Assembly: GCF_000614125.1 (NCBI RefSeq)
Contig: NZ_BAKJ01000002.1
Span: forward strand, 124,001-188,000
Length of the DNA stretch: 64,000 bases
Direction: 5' to 3'
Source of the DNA: Bacteroides rodentium JCM 16496
GTDB taxonomy: Bacteria > Bacteroidota > Bacteroidia > Bacteroidales > Bacteroidaceae
In this document: positions 1 to 8,751 of the stretch, piece by piece
Numbering within the stretch: position 1 is the stretch's first letter
Layout of the letters: each line of letters begins with the position of its first letter
Notes under the pieces: generated by a model
What the model was told of the DNA's origin: nothing
The model's input: the letters and a program-made list of their open reading frames with translations, nothing else
Databases searched by the model: none
Position numbers and translations under genes: made by a program

Positions 1-2554
1 GCCAGCAAGGTGGATGCCCGCCAGCAGACTGCCGACTTGCAGGTACCGTTTGTAAATAAGGGAACCACCAACCATTGGCTGGTTATCTACGAACACTCCT
101 TGTGGAAACCGGACATTCCTTTGACAGACGTGACCGAGGCGCAGAAGCAGGATATACGGATTATGGAGAAACGTTTCCGCGACATGCTCTATACGCCTTC
201 CGCACTGTCGGACAAGGAGATGCAGTCCATCCGTGAGAAGTATGATTTTTATCGGATTACCTACAAGAACGGCAAGGTGGCAGGACGTCCTATCTATTTC
301 GTACGTCACTCCGAGGCATACGAACGTATGGTACCTGATTGGGACAAAGATATGTTCTCCAGGCTGGGGATAGAGATAAGCGACTATTTCAACCTGATGA
401 AACGCGTCGCCATCGCTTACTACAATGCGGAAGATGCGGCGCTGAAACACGAGTTGGAGCAGAAATTCATCGCCATGTACGACAACGCCACCGACCAGGG
501 TATTGCCTACGGCAGTTGCTGGGGGAATATCCACCACTACGGATATAGTATGCGTGGTTTGTTTGTGGCTTATTTCTTGATGAAGGACGTATTGCGTGAG
601 GCGGGCAAGCTGGAAGAGGCGGTACGTACGCTCAACTGGTATGCCATCACCAATGAGGTATATCCCGAACCTGCCGTCAACGGTATTGATATAGATACGT
701 TCAACACTAAGTTGCAAGGCCGCATAGCCAGCATCCTGATTATGGAGGATACACCGGAGAAACTGCAATACCTGCGTTCCTTCTCCCGTTGCTGGACAAA
801 GGCTGCCTTCCTGCGCCGGGACTGGCCGGTTCTTTCAAGCAGGACGGTGCTTGCTTTCATCATTGCAACAATTATCCTGCCTATGCAGTGGGTGGTCTGG
901 ACGGTGCCACTAATATGATTTACTTGCTGAGTGGTACCGAGTTCCGTCTGTCCGAGCAGGCACACGAGACGGTGAAGAAAGTGCTTCTCACCATGCGTTT
1001 CTATTGCAATCTGAAGCAATGGTCGCTTTCCATGTCCGGACGCCATCCCAACGGGGGAGGAAGTCTGATACCTATCCAATATGCCACGATGGCCATTGCC
1101 GGTACGCCGGATGGCAAGCAGAAATATGACCCCGAAATGGCGGCTGCCTATCTGCGCCTGGTTTCCCATACAGCAGCTCCGGACAAGAATGCGCCCGACT
1201 ATCTGCCGAAGGCTTCTACCCGCCACGAATTGGAGATGAAGAAGTTGCTCGAAGCCCAAGGCTTCCGTCCGGAACCCGACCCGCAAGGCAATCTGGCTTT
1301 GGGGTACGGTTGTGTATCCGTACAGCGTCGTAACAACTGGGCTGCCGTAGTCCGCGGACATTCCCGTTATCTCTGGGCTGCCGAGCACTACCTCCCTGCC
1401 AACTTCTATGGCCGTTATCTGGCGCATGGCAGCATGCAGATTCTTACCGGAAAACCCGATGAAATGGTTACTTTTGCCACCAGTGGCTGGCAGGAAGCCG
1501 GTTTCGACTGGAATCGTATTCCGGGTGTCACGAGCATTCATCTGCCTTTCGACCAGTTGCGTGCCCGGGTATTGAATGTCGATACCTTCTCCGGTATGGA
1601 GGAGATGCTCTATTCCGATGAGGCTTTTGCTGGCGGCTTGTCTCAGGCACATCTGAACGGTAACTTCGGTATGGTGCTGCATGAACATGATAAGTATAAC
1701 GGTTCTCACCGTGCCCGCAAGTCGTTCCACTTCTTTGACGGCACCATTGTATGCTCGGTACGGACATCGAAAACCTGAATACCGAATATCCCACGGAAAC
1801 CACCGTGTTCCAGCTTGCCGCCATTACTCCCGAAACCCGCCGGTACTGGGAATCCTATCAGAGTGACGGGCAGACTTATATAGACCCCAACGGCGTAGGT
1901 TATTACATTTCCAAAGCTTCCCGTCCTGCTGCCCGATATGAGAAGAACTTCCCGCAAGTGACCGTAGGCGAGCGTAGCACCAAACCTACTTCCGGCGACT
2001 GGGTGTCCTTGACATTACAGCATGGTAAAGCTCCGAAAGGCGCTTCTTACGAATATGCAGTGTTGCCCCATACAGATGCCGCCGCTTTGAAGGCATTCGC
2101 CAAGAAACCCACTTACAAGATTCTCCAGCAAGACCGCAATGCCCACATTGTGCGCTCTCCGGCAGACGGTCTTACTTCTTACGTCTTGTTTGAGACTCCG
2201 CAGGCTCTGCCCGACGGCGGATTGTTGCAGAAAGCCGATACATCGAGCCTTGTCATGATACGCGAATATAAAGACAAGCTTCTGCTGACTGTTTCCCAAC
2301 CCGACCTGGCCTTGTATCGCGGTCCGAGTGACGAGGCTTTCGATAAAGACGGAAAACGTATTGAGCGCAGTATCTATTCACGCCCGTGGACTGACAATGA
2401 GAGCCAGGAGATTCCCGTAACCGTTACTTTGAAGGGACAGTGGAAGGTTGCCGAGACGCCCTATTGCAAGGTGTTGTCGGCAGACAAGAATCAGACTGTG
2501 TTGCGCTTTACTTGCCGGGATGCTGCAAGCTTAGAGGTAGAGCTAAAGAGGTAG
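1..2554 (+). CDS. PL8 chondroitin-sulfate ABC-type lyase, 5' end outside window, two frame breaks
   Basis: Secreted or periplasmic lyase expected to cleave chondroitin/dermatan sulfate or hyaluronan by beta-elimination. The alpha-toroid part contains [12 protein letters not shown] (about 520-560) and [14 protein letters not shown] (about 845-885), the His/Tyr active-site neighbourhood of PL8. The C-terminal half has the beta-sandwich signatures [11 protein letters not shown] and [17 protein letters not shown]. The gene is read in three frames: frame 1 to about 791, frame 3 to about 1751, then frame 2 to the stop. Adding one base at each break restores [14 protein letters not shown] and GTIVCLGTDIEN, so both breaks look like single-base losses, probably sequencing errors. 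The N-terminus and signal peptide lie upstream of the window. Resembles the large chondroitinase of B. thetaiotaomicron's GAG locus (family knowledge). Very sure of PL8, less of exact substrate. Confidence 0.85.
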
Positions 2555-2583
2555 GGAGAGTATAGGTTAGACATTGATACTGA

Positions 2584-2705
2584 ATACCCACAACACCCGG
2601 ATGTTTTACCCCAAAACATCCGGGTGTTGTGCTATAAAACATGGGGATGTTTTGGGGTAATACATCCCCATGTTTTGGGCGAATACATCCGGGTGTTGTG
2701 GGTAT
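2584..2705. repeat. Intergenic nested inverted-repeat island A
   Basis: Lies between the convergent lyase and dus genes. A perfect 21-bp inverted repeat bounds it (2584-2604 with 2685-2705). Inside are a perfect 18-bp hairpin with a 5-base loop (2590-2607 with 2613-2630) and a 12-bp hairpin (2639-2650 with 2662-2673). The word ACATCCGGGTGTTGT occurs twice forward and once reversed. It could serve as a bidirectional terminator, but it is far larger than a terminator needs to be. Confidence 0.85.
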
Positions 2706-2762
2706 CCGGTATAGGAGTCTTAGCCTTTCTATCCTATAGCGAAAGATACTGGAAACGGTTGT

Positions 2763-3713
2763 TTAATATGTTCCGAGCAGATTGCTTACTGCTGACTGAT
2801 AGTTTGCCAGTTTGCTGGTCTTATGGATGGTCTTTCTCGCTTTGCGGTCTCCGTCCGGTAACAGATACTCCCAGAAACTTTTCATTTTCATTAATAGCTG
2901 TGCCTCACCGCCTTGCAGTAGCTCTTGATAGGCGTTGAAGACCTCGGTGTGTAGTTGTCCCACTTTTTTCGCCATTTCATCGGAAGAAATCGGGGTTCCT
3001 TGCTTGTATTCCAGCGCTAGGGCAGGATTGGCGAGCAGCCCGCGACCGATGACGATGCCTGCCAACTGGGGGAACCGTGCGGTGATGGAACGGATATCTT
3101 CCGCGGTATGCAAGTCTCCGTTGTAGAACAGAGGGTGGGTGCACTCTTTGTAAAAAGCTTCAAATCCCTCCAGGTCTACCTCTCCTTTGTATTGCTGCTT
3201 GCCCAGACGCGGGTGCAGGATGATGTGTGCGAGGGGGAGTTCGTTGAACAGCGGTAGCAGGGCAAGACACTCCTCTGCCTGCTCCCAACCCAGGCGCAGC
3301 TTCACGGAGAAACGGATGCCGGGATGCCGGTCGACGGCTTCGGAGAGCAGCGCCTTCACCTCTTCGGGATAGGGCAGCATGCCGGACCCGTTGTGGCGCC
3401 GGGCCAGCATCGGAAAAGGACACCCCAAATTGATGTCTGCTTCCCGGTATCCTTTTTCGATGAAAAGGGACAGTATGTGCTCCAGCTTGTCTGTATCCGG
3501 AGCAATGAGCTGGGGGATGAGGTGCAGGCCCGGGTTGTTGTCCGGCTCAATGTCGCGGACATCTTTCCGCCGGATTTCTCCATGCTCCATGCGTACGAAA
3601 GGAGAGTAATAGGTCTCTATGCCGCCGAATATGCGTGCATGCGCCCGCCGGTAGACGGCATCTGTGTATCCTTGCAGCGGGGCGAAGTGGATGGGTAATG
3701 TGTTTTCGTTCAT
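2763..3713 (-). CDS. dus: tRNA-dihydrouridine synthase (Dus family)
   Basis: FMN-dependent reduction of uridine in tRNA D-loops, cytosolic. The protein begins MNENTLPIHFAPLQGYTD, a typical Dus TIM-barrel start. It carries the catalytic-cysteine segment NLGCPFPM, followed by NGSGML, the substrate-side KLRLGW, HPRLGKQQYKG, and the phosphate-binding IVIGRGLLANP. About 316 residues, full family length. I chose the ATG at 3713 rather than 3731 because conservation starts there and a -7 box (3719-3726) lies just upstream. It is a housekeeping gene lodged between two lyase genes and convergent with the first, so it probably has no link to glycan use. Which Dus subclass it is cannot be fixed here. 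Confidence 0.9.
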   Translation of the reverse strand: MNENTLPIHFAPLQGYTDAVYRRAHARIFGGIETYYSPFVRMEHGEIRRKDVRDIEPDNNPGLHLIPQLIAPDTDKLEHILSLFIEKGYREADINLGCPFPMLARRHNGSGMLPYPEEVKALLSEAVDRHPGIRFSVKLRLGWEQAEECLALLPLFNELPLAHIILHPRLGKQQYKGEVDLEGFEAFYKECTHPLFYNGDLHTAEDIRSITARFPQLAGIVIGRGLLANPALALEYKQGTPISSDEMAKKVGQLHTEVFNAYQELLQGGEAQLLMKMKSFWEYLLPDGDRKARKTIHKTSKLANYQSAVSNLLGTY

Positions 3714-3718
3714 GGCTG

Positions 3719-3726
3719 CAAAGATA
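3719..3726 (-). promoter_or_regulatory. -7 promoter box of dus (TATCTTTG)
   Basis: Exact match on the minus strand to the Bacteroides -7 element TAnnTTTG, ending 5 bases before the dus ATG. This predicts an almost leaderless transcript. Confidence 0.6.
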
Positions 3727-3740
3727 CACATTTTTTCTGC

Positions 3741-5777
3741 TTAAAAAGCTGCGCAACTCTTTCCTGCTTCTTCGTTTTGTGGCATGTGGAGCAATATTTG
3801 CTTGGTTTGCCCGTTTCTGTTCAGCGTTATTGTTATCTTTTCAGGGTTTACCGACTCGCAACGCGGATTAGCGGCATGTATTTTCCCTTCTTTCTCTTTC
3901 CATAAGAGGACACAGGGGGTATCTGTTGCAAGGATGTCGCCATTGTTAAGTTTCAGTTCCCCTGGTTGGTAGAAGATGGCTTCTGTTATTCCCAATGTTT
4001 CATGGCGTACGGCTTGTACCTTTTCCGTATTGGCGAGTATCTTTATCGGTAGTGTATTGGCATATTTGGCAGCGGTAGACGGAGTTGAGATTCCGGGACA
4101 TACCACGTAGGCGTACTTGCCTTGCTGCGGACGGATGCCGTGATTGGCGTTCAGGCTGAACAATGCTGTGTCGCAGGCTATTTGATATTTGGCTTGAGGC
4201 AGTAGGCTGAAGTAAGCAGTCTGTCCATGGAGCACCCAGTCGGCAGTGGTTTCTACAAAACCGTTCTTCAACGTATGTGTTTTTCCGTTTGCCATGTATT
4301 GCACTTTTCCGTTGCGGTTGCACTGGTTGAGTGTGGTGAATACCTCAGCTTTTCCTCCGGTGTTGCAGATGCCTGCGCCAAGGCATACAAATTCGTCATC
4401 GAAATAGAACCAGGCTTTGTGAGCTTGTAATTCGCGGCGGTCCAGAATCATGCCACAAGCTCCATAAAGACTGTCGCTGACACCTCCGGCAAAACTGTTT
4501 CCGTTATTGCCGCCTTCACCCCAATCGGGGATGGGAAGGGGGGCATTGTCTTGCTCGGCAGTAATGCCGGGATATTGGCGGTTGTTGAAGACCTTAAAGA
4601 AATTACCGTCATACTCGCGTCCGGTGACAAAAAGATAGTTTACTCCGTTGGAGGCGTAATAGTTGAACTCACCATCACCGTTGCCGGCCTCATTGCCTAC
4701 GGTACGGGTGGAGGTCATGCGTGAACTGGCCATATAATTGTTGCGGCGGTGCACCATGTAGTCGAAACGCCAGAACATACGGTTACCTGTCAAGCTGTTG
4801 TCTCCGCCGATATGTTGCAGTGCTTGCTTCATGTTGTTGCGTGCATCGGAGTTACTCAACTTGCAGATTCTTTCGGCCAGAACTTTTATGGCAGAGGAGT
4901 ATTGGTTGCTGCTGATAAAGCGTCCTGCATTGTTGGGGTCATGCTGCTTGTTGTAGAATATCCATTGTACGCCGTCGGTGAAAAGGCGTTGCAGTAATTC
5001 CAGTCCGGGACTTTGGAAGCGGGTATCCTTGCAGAGTTCCAGATAAGCGAGGGTGGAGTTCACGAATTCTTTGCCGTAACTGGTGAAGTAGAGTTGTCGC
5101 CCGTGGCCGCAATGCTGTCCGAAGAGATAATCGGGCTGGATACCTTCGGAGGCTTGTATGGTGAGCAGTTGCGTCATCCGTTCTTTGAAGTCTTCCATTT
5201 GCGCCTCGTTTTTGGTCAGGATGCTGGCTGCAAACGAGCCCATGATGATGTCGGCTCCGTTGGCCCCCGTCATGTGCGAGGGGGCTGCATGTTCGTAGCT
5301 CCAGCGCAGGTATTTCATGGTTTTGTCAAAGAGTGCCGGGTCTTCGCCGATTTCACGGCTCATCAGCACTACACTGGTGGATAGTTCTTTGGGATAGGGA
5401 ATGTAGCGATACCACCAGTTTTTGGCTTGATGGTTGGTGTTTATCCAGAAACGGAGCGCTTTGAGATAAGACTCTTTCAGCGTTTTGTCATGGTAGAATG
5501 TGTTTTGTGGATGTTGGTAGGCACAAGCCAGGATGATGAGGTTTTGTACATGCTTGCGGGGGGAGCCGTCGGTAGCGCGATAGTCGAGGGTGACGAATGC
5601 TCCTTCGGGAGAAAGAGATTTAACCAGTCCGTTGACGGTCTCTTTCGATGGGTTCCGGTCGAGATACTTCTCGTACATACGATTGTAGATGGTCTCGAAG
5701 TCGGAGGCATAGGCATGGATTCCTGTCAATATGCACAAGGCAATTGCTGCAATGAGTTTGATGTGATGGGTTTTCAT
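3741..5777 (-). CDS. PL8-family polysaccharide lyase (chondroitin AC/hyaluronate-type)
   Basis: 678-residue secreted protein with a signal peptide (MKTHHIKLIAAIALCILTG). The all-alpha toroid is followed by a beta-sandwich, the PL8 layout. Visible motifs are TGANGADIIMG (Asn region), then DYLFGQHCGHGRQLYFTSYG with the catalytic-type His and Tyr, NNAGRFISSNQYSS with the conserved Arg, and NEAGNGDGEFNYYASNGVNY at the central-to-C-terminal junction. It should depolymerise chondroitin or hyaluronan outside the cell or in the periplasm. It is a single intact frame, transcribed in the same direction as the susC1 operon and separated from it by a hairpin. A TAACTTTG box at 5843-5850 could be its own promoter, though it abuts that hairpin. 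Substrate inferred from family and context. Confidence 0.85.
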   Translation of the reverse strand: MKTHHIKLIAAIALCILTGIHAYASDFETIYNRMYEKYLDRNPSKETVNGLVKSLSPEGAFVTLDYRATDGSPRKHVQNLIILACAYQHPQNTFYHDKTLKESYLKALRFWINTNHQAKNWWYRYIPYPKELSTSVVLMSREIGEDPALFDKTMKYLRWSYEHAAPSHMTGANGADIIMGSFAASILTKNEAQMEDFKERMTQLLTIQASEGIQPDYLFGQHCGHGRQLYFTSYGKEFVNSTLAYLELCKDTRFQSPGLELLQRLFTDGVQWIFYNKQHDPNNAGRFISSNQYSSAIKVLAERICKLSNSDARNNMKQALQHIGGDNSLTGNRMFWRFDYMVHRRNNYMASSRMTSTRTVGNEAGNGDGEFNYYASNGVNYLFVTGREYDGNFFKVFNNRQYPGITAEQDNAPLPIPDWGEGGNNGNSFAGGVSDSLYGACGMILDRRELQAHKAWFYFDDEFVCLGAGICNTGGKAEVFTTLNQCNRNGKVQYMANGKTHTLKNGFVETTADWVLHGQTAYFSLLPQAKYQIACDTALFSLNANHGIRPQQGKYAYVVCPGISTPSTAAKYANTLPIKILANTEKVQAVRHETLGITEAIFYQPGELKLNNGDILATDTPCVLLWKEKEGKIHAANPRCESVNPEKITITLNRNGQTKQILLHMPQNEEAGKSCAAF

Positions 5778-5813
5778 GTTGGTATTCTTTGCTGTATTAG
5801 AGGATTTATGAAT

Positions 5814-5841
5814 CAGGGAAGAGCCTCGCGGTTCCTCCCTG
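5814..5841 (-). terminator. Hairpin after the susC1-susD1-DUF5017 operon
   Basis: A GC-rich stem (CAGGGAAGAGCC pairing imperfectly with GGTTCCTCCCTG) lies about 75 bases past the DUF5017 stop. It lacks a clear T-run. It is clearly homologous to the better terminator after susD2 (19567-19590). Confidence 0.6.
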
Positions 5842-5916
5842 ACAAAGTTAATTGATTAAGGTCTATAAAAAATATTTAAGGTTAGAAGTTTTGTGTTGAT
5901 AGACCGTTTTACTTCA

Positions 5917-6924
5917 TTATTCGGTTACAATCACTTTATATTCATGTACCACGGAGGACTCTTGTTTGTAGTTTCCATTGGTACCTACAAAGGTAGCGGT
6001 ATAGGTACCTGGAGTACTATAGGTATATTGATAAGAGTCAAGACTTTGGGTAACATTCTTCAATCCGGTGCCTGCATCGGGGGAACATGCATTGACCACA
6101 AACAGATTGGACACCAGCCAACTGTATTTTAACTCGGTGTTGGCACTGGAACTGTGAATGAAGAAAGCATTCATATCTTTGAAATTCCAGATACCGGAGG
6201 TGTTATTGGTAACTGTACCATAGGCACGGTTAGAGGTCATACCCTTCTGGTCGCTCAGGTTGTGGCGGTGCAACATGTTGATGGGGGTAAAGCCGAACGA
6301 GTTGGCGGTGAAAGCCGTTTCCTGTCCGTTGGTCATCTTGTTCACAATCTGCATATTGCCGAAGGTGAATTTGGATTGTGTGGCCGATTTGTCTTGACCC
6401 CGGTAGCAGATGGCCACAGCGATGCGTTTGCCTAAATAGGGCTTCATGTCCACTTCAAAATTTTGTGCCTTTGGAGTAGTGGGGAAGTCGGCTGCCGGAA
6501 TCAGGGTTTCCCAAGCGTGCTGTTCCACCAATACGGAGTCTGCTTCAAAGTTGCCCTTCTCCAGTCCCGGGAAATCGGCAGACACATACATGGTCAGTAT
6601 GTTTTCCGGTTTTCCATATTGTGGAGTCAGCTTGAATTTTAAAGTTGAAGTTTCTACCTCATTTTCGTCCACTGTGGTACGTTCTCTGTATTTATATTCT
6701 TTTCCGGCTTCACCGCTGTAGAAGGTGAGGAAGTCCGGATTGCCGTTGAAATGGAACTCTACTGGAGTTCCACTTTTTACGGTAATGGTCTGGCCGTCGA
6801 AACTTACACCGTCTCCGGTTGCCACGTTTACATTCAGTTCGGCATCTTTAGTAAATTCACTCTCGCAGGAGGCGAGGGCGAAGGTTGCGATACTGACAGC
6901 TATCAATAGTTTATTTAGTTTCAT
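5917..6924 (-). CDS. DUF5017-type surface glycan-binding lipoprotein candidate
   Basis: About 335 residues starting MKLNKLLIAVSIATFALASC, a lipoprotein signal with the lipobox cysteine just after ALAS. The segment PVEFHFNGNPDFLTFYSGE is typical of DUF5017 proteins, which sit third in many susCD operons, in the position of SusE/F-type surface glycan-binding proteins. A C-terminal immunoglobulin-like stretch (YTYSTPGTYTATFVG) suggests a beta-sandwich. It follows susD1 by about 48 bases in the same operon and ends at a hairpin. The ATG at 6924 is preferred to 6936 because it gives a clean lipoprotein signal. A binding role is inferred from position and family; no ligand can be read. Confidence 0.75.
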   Translation of the reverse strand: MKLNKLLIAVSIATFALASCESEFTKDAELNVNVATGDGVSFDGQTITVKSGTPVEFHFNGNPDFLTFYSGEAGKEYKYRERTTVDENEVETSTLKFKLTPQYGKPENILTMYVSADFPGLEKGNFEADSVLVEQHAWETLIPAADFPTTPKAQNFEVDMKPYLGKRIAVAICYRGQDKSATQSKFTFGNMQIVNKMTNGQETAFTANSFGFTPINMLHRHNLSDQKGMTSNRAYGTVTNNTSGIWNFKDMNAFFIHSSSANTELKYSWLVSNLFVVNACSPDAGTGLKNVTQSLDSYQYTYSTPGTYTATFVGTNGNYKQESSVVHEYKVIVTE

Positions 6925-6972
6925 AATATAATTCATTTATTTGGAATGATTATCCTTGTTTCACTCACTCGA

Positions 6973-8727
6973 TTACCAACCCGGATTGTTTTGGGTGATA
7001 GCTTTGTTCACAGACATTTCACTATCCGGTATTGGGAAGTAATTATAAGCGTCTGTTATCTGGAAGAAGGTGTAGACACTATAATTGGGTCCTGTAGCCC
7101 AATTGGCATTGGCACCTTGAAGGGCGCGGGGAGCCAGCTCATTCATGTTTTTTACATATTCACCCCAGCGGATAAGGTCGTAGCGGCGAATATGTTCAAA
7201 GCAGAGTTCCATGGCACGCTCATCTTTCACTGCTTGGCGGAAGGCTTCTTTGCTGAGACTGCCTTCTTCGTAGGGGGCGATACCGGCACGGTTACGCACG
7301 TCGTTCAAGCATTTGTAAGCCAGTGTAGTGGGCGAAGCGTTGACTTCGTTCTCAGCTTCGGCCACCATCAGCAGTACATCCGAATAGCGTAGCAACGGGA
7401 AGTTGAGTGAAGTGTAGTTCTTATTCTTTTTGATGCCGTATGCTTCATATTCTCTACGGTATTTTCCGCAAGCGCGTGAGTAATTCTTTTCAGAGTCGGC
7501 TTCACTCTTTTCATAGTCGCCGGTCTTTTTGGCAGCGTCACCTTGGCCGTAGCTATAGGATACATCCCAATACTGTTTTTTTACCTCTTCCATTTTGCCG
7601 TACTCAAACTGGCGTCCCGTAATGCCTTTTTTGCTTACGGCCTCTACATATTCGAATGGTGCAATGCTCCAGTTCATGCGGTTGATGTCGCCGTTCTCCT
7701 TGTAGAGCTCATACAGTTTAGGAGTCGACCAGAAGTAGGCATAACCGAATCCGGGGTCTTTGGCATCCAACAGGGATTGGTCGGTAGACTGGTCCGGACA
7801 TTTGATGCCTATCAGGTTTCCGATACGTCCCTCTGCTCTTACTTCGGAAGTATAGTCACCGGCAAATTCGGCTTCCCATATACTTTCATTGGCTGTAGTA
7901 TTGTACCGGTTAGAACAGAGGTCGATGAATACGTCCCAGTAGTTGGCTGTCAGGCTATGTCCTTCGCCCATTACCTTTTGTGCGTATGTGCTGGCTTGTT
8001 TGAAATAATTTTGAATGGCTGTAGCGTCTCCACTGGTGTTGTCGCGGAAGTGCTCGCCGGCACGGAATAAATAAACGCGTGCCAAGATGCCCCATGCTGC
8101 GGAACGTGAAACGTGTCCTGGCTTATAACCCAGTTCTGCAGCGGTGGCAAGCCCTTCGGCACACTCGGAAATCTCAGTGGTGATGAAGTCGTAGATAGTC
8201 TGCTTGTCTGTACGGGGAATATCGAGCCCGGTCACGCTACTTGTCGAAGTGGTTTTGAAAGGAACGTCTCCCCAGCCTTGTACGAGCGTAAAATAGTAGT
8301 AAGCGCGCATGAAACGTGCTTCTGATGTATATTGCAGACGCAACTTGTCGGATATATCATCCGTCTTATCTATGTTCTCCAAGAATGTATTGGCACGGTC
8401 GATACCGGTATAAAGTGTTTGCCAGAGGTTGCTGAACTGTGGTGAGCTTGAATTGGCATTATTACATGCAATGGCACCGCTGGTTTGCGGATTACGACCG
8501 CCACCGTAGTGGGACAAATCGTCGGCACCCGTCATGAACATATACTCGTTTCCGTAGAAGTTCTGTGAGGTCAGTGGAGCGTATACAGAGGTCAGGAATG
8601 AGAGAGCTTCTTCCGCATTATTAAAGTAATTGTCGGGAGTCAGCTTGGTCGGTTCTTTGTCCAGGAAATCGCAGGATGCCATTGCCAGACAAGCGAAAGA
8701 TAATATAATTGTTTTTATTGTTTTCAT
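6973..8727 (-). CDS. SusD-like (RagB/SusD) nutrient-binding outer-membrane lipoprotein, copy 1
   Basis: 584 residues. Signal peptide with lipobox ACLAMASC, followed by DFLDKEPT, the standard SusD mature start. The family tail is also present: LRYSDVLLMVAEAENEV, RNRAGIAPYEEG, ERAMELCFEHIRRYDLIRWGEY and the closing FPIPDSEMSVNKAITQNNPGW region. It caps the SusC1 pore at the cell surface and captures oligosaccharide, here probably a glycosaminoglycan product. It starts 24 bases after susC1 ends, so the two are co-transcribed. Intact single frame. Confidence 0.93.
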   Translation of the reverse strand: MKTIKTIILSFACLAMASCDFLDKEPTKLTPDNYFNNAEEALSFLTSVYAPLTSQNFYGNEYMFMTGADDLSHYGGGRNPQTSGAIACNNANSSSPQFSNLWQTLYTGIDRANTFLENIDKTDDISDKLRLQYTSEARFMRAYYYFTLVQGWGDVPFKTTSTSSVTGLDIPRTDKQTIYDFITTEISECAEGLATAAELGYKPGHVSRSAAWGILARVYLFRAGEHFRDNTSGDATAIQNYFKQASTYAQKVMGEGHSLTANYWDVFIDLCSNRYNTTANESIWEAEFAGDYTSEVRAEGRIGNLIGIKCPDQSTDQSLLDAKDPGFGYAYFWSTPKLYELYKENGDINRMNWSIAPFEYVEAVSKKGITGRQFEYGKMEEVKKQYWDVSYSYGQGDAAKKTGDYEKSEADSEKNYSRACGKYRREYEAYGIKKNKNYTSLNFPLLRYSDVLLMVAEAENEVNASPTTLAYKCLNDVRNRAGIAPYEEGSLSKEAFRQAVKDERAMELCFEHIRRYDLIRWGEYVKNMNELAPRALQGANANWATGPNYSVYTFFQITDAYNYFPIPDSEMSVNKAITQNNPGW

Positions 8728-8751
8728 ATATATTCCAGTGTTTTAGTGGGG

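Noticed and set aside
570..1730. 386-codon open frame on the minus strand opposite the PL8 gene
   Set aside because: It is antisense to a clear lyase across its active-site region, has no recognisable domain, and GC-rich coding DNA often leaves such shadows.
1..2554. Treating the interrupted PL8 gene, and likewise SusC2, GH88, HTCS and others, as true pseudogenes
   Set aside because: Every break is repaired by adding one base and all errors go one way, which fits base-calling loss better than decay.
5843..5850. TAACTTTG as a firm promoter for the second PL8 gene
   Set aside because: A transcript starting there would begin inside the hairpin at 5814-5841, so it was kept only as a possibility in the gene entry.
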